From the NCBI RefSeq assembly GCF_009208105.1, contig NZ_WFKL01000001.1, positions 2,728,001-2,792,000 of the forward strand: a stretch of DNA of 64,000 bases. Reading direction: 5' to 3'. Below are positions 9,107 to 18,131 of this stretch, one piece after another (position 1 is the stretch's first letter; every line of letters begins with the position of its first letter). This DNA is from Rouxiella sp. S1S-2. GTDB taxonomy: Bacteria; Pseudomonadota; Gammaproteobacteria; Enterobacterales; Enterobacteriaceae. The position numbers were made by a program, and so were the translations under genes. The notes beneath the pieces are model-generated. The model was not told the origin of the DNA, made no database searches, and saw nothing but the letters and a program-made list of their open reading frames with translations.

Positions 9107-9203
9107 CGCAAACTCCTTATTTTGTGTAGGGTATCTCTGACAGAGATGAGCAACCGCGACAGCTTTCTGTTCACGCACCGTTTTGCGGTTACATTATTGT
9201 TAT

Positions 9204-9219
9204 TGCAGTCGCCGTGCCA
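9204..9219 (-). promoter_or_regulatory. Sigma-54 promoter of aldB
   Basis: On the minus strand TGGCACGGCGACTGCA fits the -24/-12 consensus TGGCACRNNNNTTGCW at all but one position (C for T), with GG and GC correctly spaced. It lies about 100 bp before the aldB start codon, with a palindrome for the divergent activator a further 105 bp upstream. Confidence 0.85.
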
Positions 9220-9323
9220 AGTTGAAAACTGCGGTAGAACATAATGTAAAGCTATAATTATCAATAGAATAAAGATCATCTATTTGGGTGTGATGGACTG
9301 AATTTCAATAAAATTCTCTATCT

Positions 9324-9342
9324 GTGTTGCAAATCGCAACAC
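9324..9342. promoter_or_regulatory. Probable enhancer (UAS) for the AcoR-like activator
   Basis: A perfect inverted repeat GTGTTGC-N5-GCAACAC lies about 105 bp upstream of the sigma-54 promoter, at the usual distance for an enhancer-binding protein. A further half-site GCAACAC is at 9369-9375. Both precede the activator start at 9399, so autoregulation is also possible. Confidence 0.75.
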
Positions 9343-9398
9343 CCTCAAAACCAAGAAGCTACAATATTGCAACACTCTATGCAGGCATGAGGTTATCA

Positions 9399-11180
9399 AT
9401 GCAGGGAAATTCGTCAGTCGCCGATATCTCCACCACCGTGACCAGTCCGATACTCAGTGACTCCTGGTTTCGTAGTGAACTTTATGGCCTCGACCGTATG
9501 GCCGATGACTTTCCACGCATCCGTCAGGATGAACTTGCCGACCTGCTTGCCAATAACGCGGTATTACAGCAGTTCGCCCAACCTGCGGTAAAAACGCTGG
9601 CCGAAAAAATCGCCGACAAACAGTCGGTGGTTATTCTTTCTGACGCCAGCGGACTGGTGCTCAACACCTTTGGTGACATGCAGGCACTGCAAAAAGCCCA
9701 ACGTTTTGCTCTTGCTCCCGGAAATTTATGGAGTGAATGCGGCCGCGGCACCAATGCCATTGGCACCGCGTTGGCTATCGACGACAGCTGCGAGATCTTT
9801 GGCAATCAGCACTATTTAACCAGCAATCAAGGCCTTTACTGCGCCGCCATTCCACTGCAAACACCGAACGGTCAAATTGCCGGTGTGCTGGATATTTCCG
9901 GTCCGGCACAGTTTCCGCATCCAAATACGCTGGCATGGGTGAAAGAAGCGGCTAAAAATATCGAATATTTGTGGATGAAGCAGAGCCTGCACCGCGATCA
10001 GTGGCTGATGAGCCTGCATCAACAGGTGCAAGGACTTGATAAAGCTGAGGAGTTACTGCTGATATTTTCTGATAACGTTTTAATGGCGGCTAATCGCAGC
10101 GCCATGCGCGAGTTAAGCCTCGGGGCCGAAAATTTTGGATTGATCACTTTTCAGCAGCTCTTTCCACAAAATGAACAAGTTGAAAATAACGTCCCGCAAA
10201 TGTTGGTCACCTGTGGCTATCAGACCTATTATTTTCGCCTACGTGCACCGGCTAGAAACCACTTCCCCTCTGCTGCCGTCAACACGCCGGATCTTACCTG
10301 CGCCCTGCGCAACGACGCCAAGAAAATGGTGCGGCTGCTCGACGCCGGAATATCGCTGTGCATTTTGGGTGAAACCGGCTGCGGTAAAGAGTACGTCAGT
10401 CGAGCGCTGCATCAGCAAAGTCGCTGGCGTCAGGGCAAATTTATTGCCATCAACTGTGCGGCCATTCCTGAATCACTGATTGAGTCGGAGCTGTTCGGTT
10501 ATCAGGCTGGCGCATTCACCGGCGCCAGTAAAAATGGCTACATCGGTAAAATTCGCGAGGCGGACGGCGGCGTGCTATTCCTGGATGAAATTGGCGATAT
10601 GCCGCTGTCGTTACAAACGCGTCTATTGCGCGTGTTGCAGGAGAAAGAGGTCGCGCCGCTGGGTTCAAGCCGTAGCTGGCCGGTCAATTTTGCGGTAGTT
10701 TGCGCCACCCATCGGGACCTTGCCCAACGCGTGGCCGACGGCGAGTTTAGAGAGGATTTGCTTTATCGCCTGCGGGAGTTTTCATTGACGATTCCGCCGC
10801 TGCGTGACTGGCCAGCGCTGCCTGCTTTCATTTTACAGCTTTGGCAGGAGCTGGGTGGCACCGCACGGGACATTCGTCTGACACCCGGTTTAATTGAAAT
10901 ACTGGCAAAACATCCGTGGCCAGGAAATGTGCGTCAACTGCGCAGTTTGCTCAAGGTGTTGCTTGCTCTTGCCGACGATAATGCGTGTCTCGACTGCAAC
11001 GCCCTTCCCGCTGATTATCAGCCTAAAGACGTTCAGCCGATTTCCGAACTTCACCAGCACGATGAGCGATTGATCGCGAAAACGCTTCAAAAATTTAACG
11101 GAAATATCAGCAAAACGGCGCAGGCGTTGGGTATCGCACGCAGCACGCTGTATCGTCGTGCCGCACGTAGCGCACGGTAG
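9399..11180 (+). CDS. Sigma-54-dependent activator, AcoR-like
   Basis: 593 residues from ATG 9399, which has GAGG six bases upstream. A GTG at 9324 in the same frame is the first base of the UAS palindrome and is unlikely to be a start. Order of domains: a GAF sensor in the first 200 residues (CGRGTNAIGTAL, then GQIAGVLDISG); an AAA+ domain with Walker A GETGCGKE, the sigma-54 contact motif GAFTGA, Walker B LFLDEIGD and the PGNVRQL segment; and a Fis-type helix-turn-helix at the end (GNISKTAQALGIARSTLYRR). AcoR-type proteins activate acetoin or alcohol/aldehyde catabolism genes. Divergence from aldB and the intervening promoter parts make aldB the target. Confidence 0.92.
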   Translation: MQGNSSVADISTTVTSPILSDSWFRSELYGLDRMADDFPRIRQDELADLLANNAVLQQFAQPAVKTLAEKIADKQSVVILSDASGLVLNTFGDMQALQKAQRFALAPGNLWSECGRGTNAIGTALAIDDSCEIFGNQHYLTSNQGLYCAAIPLQTPNGQIAGVLDISGPAQFPHPNTLAWVKEAAKNIEYLWMKQSLHRDQWLMSLHQQVQGLDKAEELLLIFSDNVLMAANRSAMRELSLGAENFGLITFQQLFPQNEQVENNVPQMLVTCGYQTYYFRLRAPARNHFPSAAVNTPDLTCALRNDAKKMVRLLDAGISLCILGETGCGKEYVSRALHQQSRWRQGKFIAINCAAIPESLIESELFGYQAGAFTGASKNGYIGKIREADGGVLFLDEIGDMPLSLQTRLLRVLQEKEVAPLGSSRSWPVNFAVVCATHRDLAQRVADGEFREDLLYRLREFSLTIPPLRDWPALPAFILQLWQELGGTARDIRLTPGLIEILAKHPWPGNVRQLRSLLKVLLALADDNACLDCNALPADYQPKDVQPISELHQHDERLIAKTLQKFNGNISKTAQALGIARSTLYRRAARSAR

Positions 11181-11376
11181 ATAAATACGTTATTAATCTA
11201 TACTATGTTTTCCGAGCCTATCTGGCGTCAACTAATTCAATAGCATTGATATAAAACAAATTCCATTTTCGAAGTTATCATATACTTCATTTTGAAATAA
11301 TCCTGGAATACATTATTTCAAAAAAGATTAAAACAAAGATTTTAAATATAAAAACTTTAAAATGGATATTTAAAAA

Positions 11377-12753
11377 ATGCAAAAAAGGACGTTATTTCTC
11401 ATACCTGTTCTGTTGTCGTCAATACCTGCAGCATATGCCTCGGACACGGGCAACTATCCTGACTGTAATGATAATTTCAATTTCACCCGCGCATCAGAAA
11501 TAGAGCCGGAATTAGTATGGAGAACTGACCGTAATGTTTTATGGCGAGGTGATACAAGGAATGAAGGATTAGATGCCTTTAAAAACGGACTCATCCCCAA
11601 AGGTATTGCCAATGGAAACATTGAAGCAGAACAGGATCACGACTGGCGCTGTCATAAAACAGATTCTTTTCGCTCAATTTTTGTGAGCACCACTACAAAT
11701 AAGAAGGTTGCAATAGCAGCGTTGTACTGGACCGAACCGAAAGCTGAAGGATGGATATATGAAATTTACGCCCCAGGCGGGATTGATCAACAATTATCAT
11801 CGGGTGGCCAAGCCGGCGTAGGCGAAGCAGAGATTTCTTTTCCAGGCGGAATAAAAGGTAAATTTATTAAGCAGGCTTGTTATTATATAAAAAAAGAACT
11901 CCAGTACTGCGAGGATAACTCACATTTTATAGAACCCTCATGGAATGAAAGCCCCGAAAATGTTGCTGCAGCAAATGTCCATCTCGCGAGAGTTGTTCCG
12001 AAAGCCCGTTGCGAAACAACTGACTCTTCATCTGCCACCCCAGATAAGCTCTGTCCATTACCCGATATGGCCACCACAACCTACTTTCAGGAAGGACGTA
12101 AATTAGCAAATGAGGGGCTGAATATTAATTATGATGTATCGGATCGTGGCCCGGAAAAACCGGAGCGTTGGGTTATGTTGATGACGGGAGATAAAAAATC
12201 AGATATCAGCCCTGTTGTTGCAAAGATCCCGGTAACAGCCACCATGCCAGATAAAGGCAATGTCTATGTTTCTCCTGACATGCTGTCACCCCCGGCTTAT
12301 ACATGGCAAAAAATTTATCAGAGATGGTCTCTGGGGATCAGCCATGCAGAGACTAATAATCAGATTGATGGGCCTGCATCCTACATGCATACCGAATATA
12401 CTCCAGAAAATGGGGATGTTTTGTTGGGTGGCATGTCATCAATTGAACGGACTCCAGGTGTAATGACCCCGGAAGAAGCGGAAGAAGGGTTTAACGTCAA
12501 GGTTGTTGGATTGGCTGATCGGGATACCTGGATTTTCACGCAGGTTAAAGATCCTGATACTGGCAGATGGGGAAATTTTGGAAGCTACCAAAAAATAACA
12601 GCGGGTTTTAATCACTATCTTAAAATAAAAATCATCAAGCAATGGCATCCTAATGGGGGATTCTTTCGCATAGGATTATCTGAAAGCGTTAATAGTCATG
12701 CCGATGTAAAACCATTGGGTAACACACCGTTTGTCACGGTTACCAGAAAATAG
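11377..12753 (+). CDS. Secreted ADP-ribosyltransferase toxin, heat-labile/cholera enterotoxin A class
   Basis: 458 residues with a Sec signal peptide cut near AAYA-S (residue 21). Residues about 50-175 carry the three marks of the Arg-Ser-Glu mono-ADP-ribosyltransferases: LWRGDTR (Arg57, like YRADSR of cholera toxin), FVSTTT (residues 102-107, like YVSTS), and GEAEISFPGGI (Glu150 and Glu152, the ExE pair). Between them GWIYEIYAPGGID matches the strand before the ADP-ribosylating turn. Residues 185-458 match nothing I know and may be a binding or delivery domain. Several Cys could form disulfides. The gene is AT-rich, stands alone, and has no B-pentamer gene beside it. An Arg-specific transferase acting on host or rival proteins is the inference. 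Confidence 0.85.
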   Translation: MQKRTLFLIPVLLSSIPAAYASDTGNYPDCNDNFNFTRASEIEPELVWRTDRNVLWRGDTRNEGLDAFKNGLIPKGIANGNIEAEQDHDWRCHKTDSFRSIFVSTTTNKKVAIAALYWTEPKAEGWIYEIYAPGGIDQQLSSGGQAGVGEAEISFPGGIKGKFIKQACYYIKKELQYCEDNSHFIEPSWNESPENVAAANVHLARVVPKARCETTDSSSATPDKLCPLPDMATTTYFQEGRKLANEGLNINYDVSDRGPEKPERWVMLMTGDKKSDISPVVAKIPVTATMPDKGNVYVSPDMLSPPAYTWQKIYQRWSLGISHAETNNQIDGPASYMHTEYTPENGDVLLGGMSSIERTPGVMTPEEAEEGFNVKVVGLADRDTWIFTQVKDPDTGRWGNFGSYQKITAGFNHYLKIKIIKQWHPNGGFFRIGLSESVNSHADVKPLGNTPFVTVTRK

Positions 12754-12791
12754 TTTCAATGATTTAAATAGTCGGCTTTAGTTAGGCCAGA

Positions 12792-12821
12792 ATAATGTGG
12801 GGACATTTCGCCCCACATTAT
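12792..12821. terminator. Hairpin between convergent genes
   Basis: Eleven-base perfect arms, ATAATGTGGGG and its complement, enclose an 8-base loop between the toxin gene and the convergent ABC ATPase gene. No long T run is present, so a bidirectional terminator is likely but not certain. Confidence 0.6.
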
Positions 12822-12836
12822 GATGATCGGGCTTAA

Positions 12837-14174
12837 TTAAAACTCGACGTCCTCAAGGCTGAAATATTCCGTCTGGTCGTTATAGGAGAATATTTCGGCG
12901 TAACGCCCCCAGTTGACTACCGTATCCAGCGTTTCTTGTGCCGCACTGTCCGATAAGAAGTCTTCAAGTTCCTGTTCAAAACGCACACGCGGCGCACGGT
13001 GACCGGGCCGTTCATCAAGCACGGATTTAATCAACGCCGCGAGCGGCACATAGCGCAGCAAATGTTCGGCAAACATCACTTTTCGCTGTTGAGTATCAGA
13101 CTCGGCAAAGATGCGCGCCTGCGCGGTGAGGAAAATGTCCCCTTCGCGAACATCGGCAAAACCCAGAAACTGCAAAACTTCGGCAATCGGGAAAAGGTCA
13201 TCCACCTCAAGATGCAGCGTACGGGCGATATCCGGCATGTCGGCTCTGCCGTGGTAGGGTTCACCCGCCAGCGTTTCGGTGAGACCGGCAATCAGGTTAG
13301 TTGAAACGTGCGGTAGACGTGTACCCAGCTTAAGGTCTTTTTTAAGCGTATCACTGGCAGGACGTGCGGTCATTTTTGCATACACATCATCAACCAGGCG
13401 GCGGAAAACTGGGTCGAGGCGATTGCGCGGATGCGGGAATGGCACTTTTATTTCCGCCACCACGCGGCCAGGATTTGAAGAAAGCACCAATATTCTGTCG
13501 CACATGAATACTGCTTCTTCAATATTGTGCGTCACAATCAGCACCGATTTAATAGGCATCTGTCCGTCATTCCACAGGTCAAGCAAGTCGGTGCGCAGCG
13601 TTTCAGCGGTTAGCACATCCAGCGCGGAAAACGGTTCGTCCATCAATAACAATGTAGGGTCAACCACCAAGGCGCGGGCAAAACCAACGCGCTGGCGCAT
13701 GCCGCCGGACAGCTCCCGCGGATAGGCATTTTCAAAACCATCGAGGCCGATAAGGTCGATGGCAGCCAGTGCGCGGGTTCGCCGTTGGGCCGCGGCCACG
13801 CCCAAAGCTTCAAGCCCCGCCTCTACGTTTTGCAATACGGTTAACCAAGGGAAAAGCGCAAAGGTTTGAAACACCATCGCCACGCCTTTTGCCGGCCCTT
13901 TTAACGGTTCACCGAGATACTCCACGTCGCCAGAACCTGGCGTAATCAACCCTGAAATAATGCGCAGCAGAGTGGATTTTCCCGAGCCGGAACGCCCCAG
14001 CAGGCCAACAATCTCGCCTTCATGCAGCGTCAAATTCACGTCATCAAGGATAAGCACTTCACTGTGTGCCTTGTCAAAACCGTGGTTAACGTTTTTAACG
14101 GCTAAAATCTCTTTGCGCCCTTCTGACTTTTTGCACGATGCCTCAGAGTTAAACGTTTTTTGATGTTCTTGCAT
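12837..14174 (-). CDS. ABC transporter ATPase with C-terminal AAA-associated domain (nitrate/sulfonate type)
   Basis: 445 residues. Residues about 22-270 are an ABC ATPase of the NrtD/SsuB/TauB kind: Walker A GRSGSGKST, Q-loop VFQTFALFPWL, signature LSGGMRQR, Walker B LLLMDEPFSALD, and the switch His in VTHNIEEA. The last 150 residues are the AAA-associated C-terminal domain found on a subset of these ATPases. The gene follows its permease by 12 bp, so the two form one operon. No periplasmic binding protein is near. The substrate is unknown. Confidence 0.88.
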   Translation of the reverse strand: MQEHQKTFNSEASCKKSEGRKEILAVKNVNHGFDKAHSEVLILDDVNLTLHEGEIVGLLGRSGSGKSTLLRIISGLITPGSGDVEYLGEPLKGPAKGVAMVFQTFALFPWLTVLQNVEAGLEALGVAAAQRRTRALAAIDLIGLDGFENAYPRELSGGMRQRVGFARALVVDPTLLLMDEPFSALDVLTAETLRTDLLDLWNDGQMPIKSVLIVTHNIEEAVFMCDRILVLSSNPGRVVAEIKVPFPHPRNRLDPVFRRLVDDVYAKMTARPASDTLKKDLKLGTRLPHVSTNLIAGLTETLAGEPYHGRADMPDIARTLHLEVDDLFPIAEVLQFLGFADVREGDIFLTAQARIFAESDTQQRKVMFAEHLLRYVPLAALIKSVLDERPGHRAPRVRFEQELEDFLSDSAAQETLDTVVNWGRYAEIFSYNDQTEYFSLEDVEF

Positions 14175-14186
14175 AAGACATTGTCC

Positions 14187-15923
14187 TTAATCTGCACGGA
14201 ATCTTGATTCGGCATAAGCGTAAAGGGGTCGCCACAGCAGGCGGTTAAATAGCGTGACAAACAGGGCCATAACGGCAATGCCGAGAATGATTTTTGGAAA
14301 ATCACCGGCTGCCGTCGTTTGCGCGATATAGGCACCCAAGCCGTGTGCCGTAACCTTGGTGTCGCCCCATTGCACAAACTCTGAAACGATACTGGCGTTC
14401 CATGCCCCGCCCGACGCCGTGATGGCACCGGTAATGTAGTAGGGAAAAATGCCAGGCAGCATCACCTGCCGCCACCACTGCCAGCCGCGAATGTGGAAAT
14501 TTGCCGCCGCTTCACGGTAGTCGTTGGGAAACGCCGTGGTGCCCGCCACTACGTTAAATAATATGTACCACTGTGTGCCTAATACGATGAGCGGCGACAG
14601 CCAAATGTCAGGATTAAGGTGGAAGTGGACGATGGTAATCACGAACGCCGGGAACAATAAGTTGGCCGGGAACGCCGCCAGGAATTGCGCAATAGGCTGC
14701 ACTTTTCCCGCCAGCCCAGGACGCATACCAATCATCACCCCCAGTGGTACCCAGATAAGTGAAGAGATGAGGATTAGCACGCTCACCCGCAGCAGGGTAA
14801 TCAACCCGAGTACCAGCACGTGTCCGACATCGTCAAAGGTTACGCCGGTTTGCACAAAATCAATCACCCGGTAGGCAATGTAAACCGTCAGCAAAATGAC
14901 GAATGCCGACCACAGCGTGTCCCCCAAACGAGACATTTTTTTGGCCTCCGCTGCGGGTCGCGATGACTTTAGGGTCGGCAGACGCAGCGGAATTCTGGCT
15001 AGCATCGACAACAGTACGCCAAAAGGCGTTAAAAGTTGATGAATCAATCGAGTATGGCGCATCAGATTCAACAGCCATGAGGTCGGTGCATTGGCCGAAC
15101 TGGTATTCTCCATGCGGAACTTGTCGGCCCAGGCAACCAAAGGCCTGAAAAGCAGCTGATCGTAGGCCAGGATAACCACGGTCATGGTTAACAGAACCCA
15201 ACCCACAGCGTGTATGTTCTTGCTCAAAATCGCCTGAGCCAGATAGCCGCCGATGCCCGGAAGCGTGAAGGTATTATTTCCCACGGTAATGGCTTCGGAA
15301 GCGACGATAAAGAACCACCCTCCCGACATCGACATCATCATGTTCCAAATCAGTCCAGGTACGGCAAAGGGAACATCAAGCTTCCAGAAACGCTGCCAGG
15401 CGGTGAGATGGAAACCGCGCGAGACCTCAATCAAATCGCGCGGGACGGTGCGCATCGACTGATAAAAACTGAAGGTCATATTCCATGCCTGACTAGTAAA
15501 AAGCGCGAAAATTGCTGCCATTTCAACGCCCAGAACCCGACCCGGGAACAGCGCAATAAAGAAGGTTACGGTAAAAGAGATATATCCCAGCACCGGCACC
15601 GACTGCAAAATGTCGAGAATGGGAACCAGCACTTTTTCAGCGCGGCGGCTTTTCGCCGCCAATGTACCGTAGACCAGCGTAAATAACAGCGCCGCCACCA
15701 TCGCAACCAGCATGCGCAGCGTGGTCCGCAGGGCATATTCGGGGAGATTAGACGGGTCTAGCGAAATAGCCTGCGTTTTTAAGCTCGCTATTGGCATCAG
15801 CGTTTGATGAAAGCCCACCGCAGCCATTGCAATAAGGCCAATAATGAGAGGGAAAGCCACGCCATCCCAAAGATTTGGCATGAGCCGCCAGTTTGCGGCA
15901 TTAACATTAAAGCGAAAGTTCAT
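14187..15923 (-). CDS. Fused double-permease of the same ABC transporter
   Basis: 578 residues from ATG 15923 (AGAGGG four bases upstream); a longer reading to 15998 is less likely. It holds two binding-protein-dependent permease domains in one chain, about residues 60-260 and 340-570, each with several hydrophobic helices and an EAA-like loop (EVSRGFHLTAWQRFWKLDVP, then EAAANFHIRGWQWWRQVMLP). A single chain therefore supplies both membrane halves. Operon with the ATPase that follows. A missing substrate-binding protein is common for this gene pair, so a partner may be encoded elsewhere. Nitrate, sulfonate or bicarbonate transport is only suggested by the family. Confidence 0.85.
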   Translation of the reverse strand: MNFRFNVNAANWRLMPNLWDGVAFPLIIGLIAMAAVGFHQTLMPIASLKTQAISLDPSNLPEYALRTTLRMLVAMVAALLFTLVYGTLAAKSRRAEKVLVPILDILQSVPVLGYISFTVTFFIALFPGRVLGVEMAAIFALFTSQAWNMTFSFYQSMRTVPRDLIEVSRGFHLTAWQRFWKLDVPFAVPGLIWNMMMSMSGGWFFIVASEAITVGNNTFTLPGIGGYLAQAILSKNIHAVGWVLLTMTVVILAYDQLLFRPLVAWADKFRMENTSSANAPTSWLLNLMRHTRLIHQLLTPFGVLLSMLARIPLRLPTLKSSRPAAEAKKMSRLGDTLWSAFVILLTVYIAYRVIDFVQTGVTFDDVGHVLVLGLITLLRVSVLILISSLIWVPLGVMIGMRPGLAGKVQPIAQFLAAFPANLLFPAFVITIVHFHLNPDIWLSPLIVLGTQWYILFNVVAGTTAFPNDYREAAANFHIRGWQWWRQVMLPGIFPYYITGAITASGGAWNASIVSEFVQWGDTKVTAHGLGAYIAQTTAAGDFPKIILGIAVMALFVTLFNRLLWRPLYAYAESRFRAD

Positions 15924-16160
15924 AAACCCTCTCATGAAATCATCGGGGTGATAAATATAGGCGCCATTATTCAATAGTTTTATTAAACGTATGCTCACTA
16001 CATCGTGGTGTTCGCCCTAATTTGATAAAAGAGTTTTAATTTATCGTCTCACAAATATGTGACTATTCTGATTATAGCTGTCCGTGGCTTTAACATCGGG
16101 ATAAAAGCCTGGCTGATGGAGCATTAACTCCCTGAAATGGAACCTTTTGAGGTATGAACA

Positions 16161-18038
16161 ATGTCCAGTGACAACGTAACGCAAGAGCAGGCTCCCGCCA
16201 GCAATAAAATGTTGGCCTTGGGTGCATTGGGCGTAGTATTTGGCGATATAGGGACCAGCCCGCTGTATACCCTGAAAACTGTTCTTTTTTTATCGGGTGA
16301 CAGTCCTACGCCAGGGGTGATACTTGGACTCCTGTCGCTCATTTTTTGGACACTGGTCATCGTGACCTCAATAAAGTACGCACTGTTCGCCATGAAAATG
16401 GACAACAGCGGCGAAGGCGGAATACTGGCCTTGATGTCCCTGCTTGTCGATAAGAAAAAACGCCGTCCGTGGGTTATTTTTGCCGGACTGTTTGGCGCAG
16501 CCTTGATTTACGGTGATGGTGCCATCACTCCCGCTATATCTGTGCTTTCTGCGTTGGAAGGCATGAACATGATCCTGCCCGAATCCAAACCCTATATCGT
16601 TCCGGCCACGGTGGTCATTTTAGTCATACTCTTTGGTTTTCAATCCATCGGCACTGGACGCATTGGCAAGCTATTTGGCCCGATTATGACGCTGTGGTTT
16701 ATCGTTATTGGCGCGCTGGGGATTTGGGGCATTGTTCAGCATCCTGCGGTGTTGTTGGCGCTTAACCCAGTCTATGGCATTCATTTTTTATTCTCACACG
16801 GATTCAGTAGTTTTCTGGTGTTAGGGGGCGTCTTTCTCTGCGTAACCGGTGCGGAAGCACTGTATGCCGATATGGGCCACTTCGGCCGCCGCCCAATCTG
16901 GATTGCCTGGTTCGGGTTAGCCTTTCCTAGCCTGTTGCTCAACTATGCCGGTCAGGCCGCGTTAATACTCTCAGGCGCCGACGTGACGCAGAATATTTTC
17001 TATCGACTCTGCCCGACGCCCCTGCTCATTCCGCTGGTCATTTTAGCTACCGTGGCCACCATTATCGCCAGTCAGGCGATTATCAGCGGCGCGTTTTCAA
17101 TGACAAGACAGGCGATTCAGCTGGGATGGTTACCGCGACTGCGAATCAAGCAGACGTCGGCCGAGAGTTATGGGCAAATTTATATCGGTGTTATTAACTG
17201 GCTGCTGATGATTGCGACACTGTTTCTTACCGTGACTTTTGAGTCTTCCGATCGATTAGCCGCCGCCTACGGCATCGCTGTTTCATTCACCATGGTGATG
17301 ACAACTGGATTGCTATTTGTTTCGATGCGGGAAATATGGCGCTGGGGGCTCCCCGCCAGTCTCCTGGCCGCCGGAATATTTATGGTGGTCGATATGAGTT
17401 TCCTGATAGCCAATATGGTCAAGATACTTGAGGGTGGTTATATCCCTATCCTCCTGGCGCTGGTGATTTATGCGGTAATGACCGTTTGGCACCGCGGTGT
17501 GGAAACCGCATCGCGAATTATTCATGAGAAAACCGTGCCAATAAACGACTACATGGCCGAGATTGAGCGTAACAAAATCCCTCGTGTACCCGGTACCGCC
17601 GTGTTCCTCACCCGTTCAACAGGCACGCCAACGGTGATGAGGTGGCACGTTACGCGAAATGGTTCTCTGCACGAGCAGGTCGTGACGCTCAATATTCATA
17701 TCAATAATATTCCCCGCGTTGCCTCGGGAGACCGGCTTGAAATCCGCGAGATCGCGCCCAATTTCTGGCACATCATCGCGCACTACGGCTTTATCGAACA
17801 GCCTGACATCTCAAACCTGTTTGCTTATCAGGGGATCCAAAAGCTGGGACTGGATAATGAAAATATGACCTTTTATGTCGGACACGAAACAATTGTCAAA
17901 CGCGAAGGTCAAGGACGTTTACCTGTTTGGCAGCGACTTATCTTTTCGATGATGGTGCGTAACAGCGTGCACGTTACCGACCATTATCATTTACCCAGTG
18001 ATCGTGTGGTTGAGATAAGCCGACAGGTGGCCATTTAA
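16161..18038 (+). CDS. kup: Low-affinity potassium transporter Kup, divergent paralogue
   Basis: 625 residues, the family's normal length. The N-terminus has [16 protein letters not shown], followed by about 12 membrane segments ([41 protein letters not shown]) and a cytoplasmic C-terminal domain of about 170 residues. Kup moves K+ with H+ across the inner membrane. GAGG lies eight bases before the start. A second, more E. coli-like kup is at 41137; this copy differs throughout, so it is an old paralogue or was acquired. Its stop is just before a minus-strand terminator. Confidence 0.92.
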   Translation: MSSDNVTQEQAPASNKMLALGALGVVFGDIGTSPLYTLKTVLFLSGDSPTPGVILGLLSLIFWTLVIVTSIKYALFAMKMDNSGEGGILALMSLLVDKKKRRPWVIFAGLFGAALIYGDGAITPAISVLSALEGMNMILPESKPYIVPATVVILVILFGFQSIGTGRIGKLFGPIMTLWFIVIGALGIWGIVQHPAVLLALNPVYGIHFLFSHGFSSFLVLGGVFLCVTGAEALYADMGHFGRRPIWIAWFGLAFPSLLLNYAGQAALILSGADVTQNIFYRLCPTPLLIPLVILATVATIIASQAIISGAFSMTRQAIQLGWLPRLRIKQTSAESYGQIYIGVINWLLMIATLFLTVTFESSDRLAAAYGIAVSFTMVMTTGLLFVSMREIWRWGLPASLLAAGIFMVVDMSFLIANMVKILEGGYIPILLALVIYAVMTVWHRGVETASRIIHEKTVPINDYMAEIERNKIPRVPGTAVFLTRSTGTPTVMRWHVTRNGSLHEQVVTLNIHINNIPRVASGDRLEIREIAPNFWHIIAHYGFIEQPDISNLFAYQGIQKLGLDNENMTFYVGHETIVKREGQGRLPVWQRLIFSMMVRNSVHVTDHYHLPSDRVVEISRQVAI

Positions 18039-18040
18039 TG

Positions 18041-18090
18041 AAAAAAACCCAGAGACGGGCGACCGTAATGCGACGCCTGACTCCTGGGTT
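18041..18090 (-). terminator. Minus-strand terminator
   Basis: On the minus strand AACCCAG and CTGGGTT bracket a 31-base loop and are followed by seven T. It would end the lipoprotein transcript from 18698 just before it meets kup. Confidence 0.65.
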
Positions 18091-18131
18091 ATCTACTTAC
18101 TGAAGCGTTATTGTTGCCATTGCGGAACAGT

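Noticed and set aside
9324..9398. GTG start at 9324 for the AcoR-like activator
   Set aside because: This codon is the first base of the UAS palindrome; ATG 9399 has a proper GAGG and begins near conserved sequence.
16168..16180. matS-like GTGACAACGTAAC
   Set aside because: One mismatch in a nearly invariant arm; it lies in the kup coding sequence and is probably chance.
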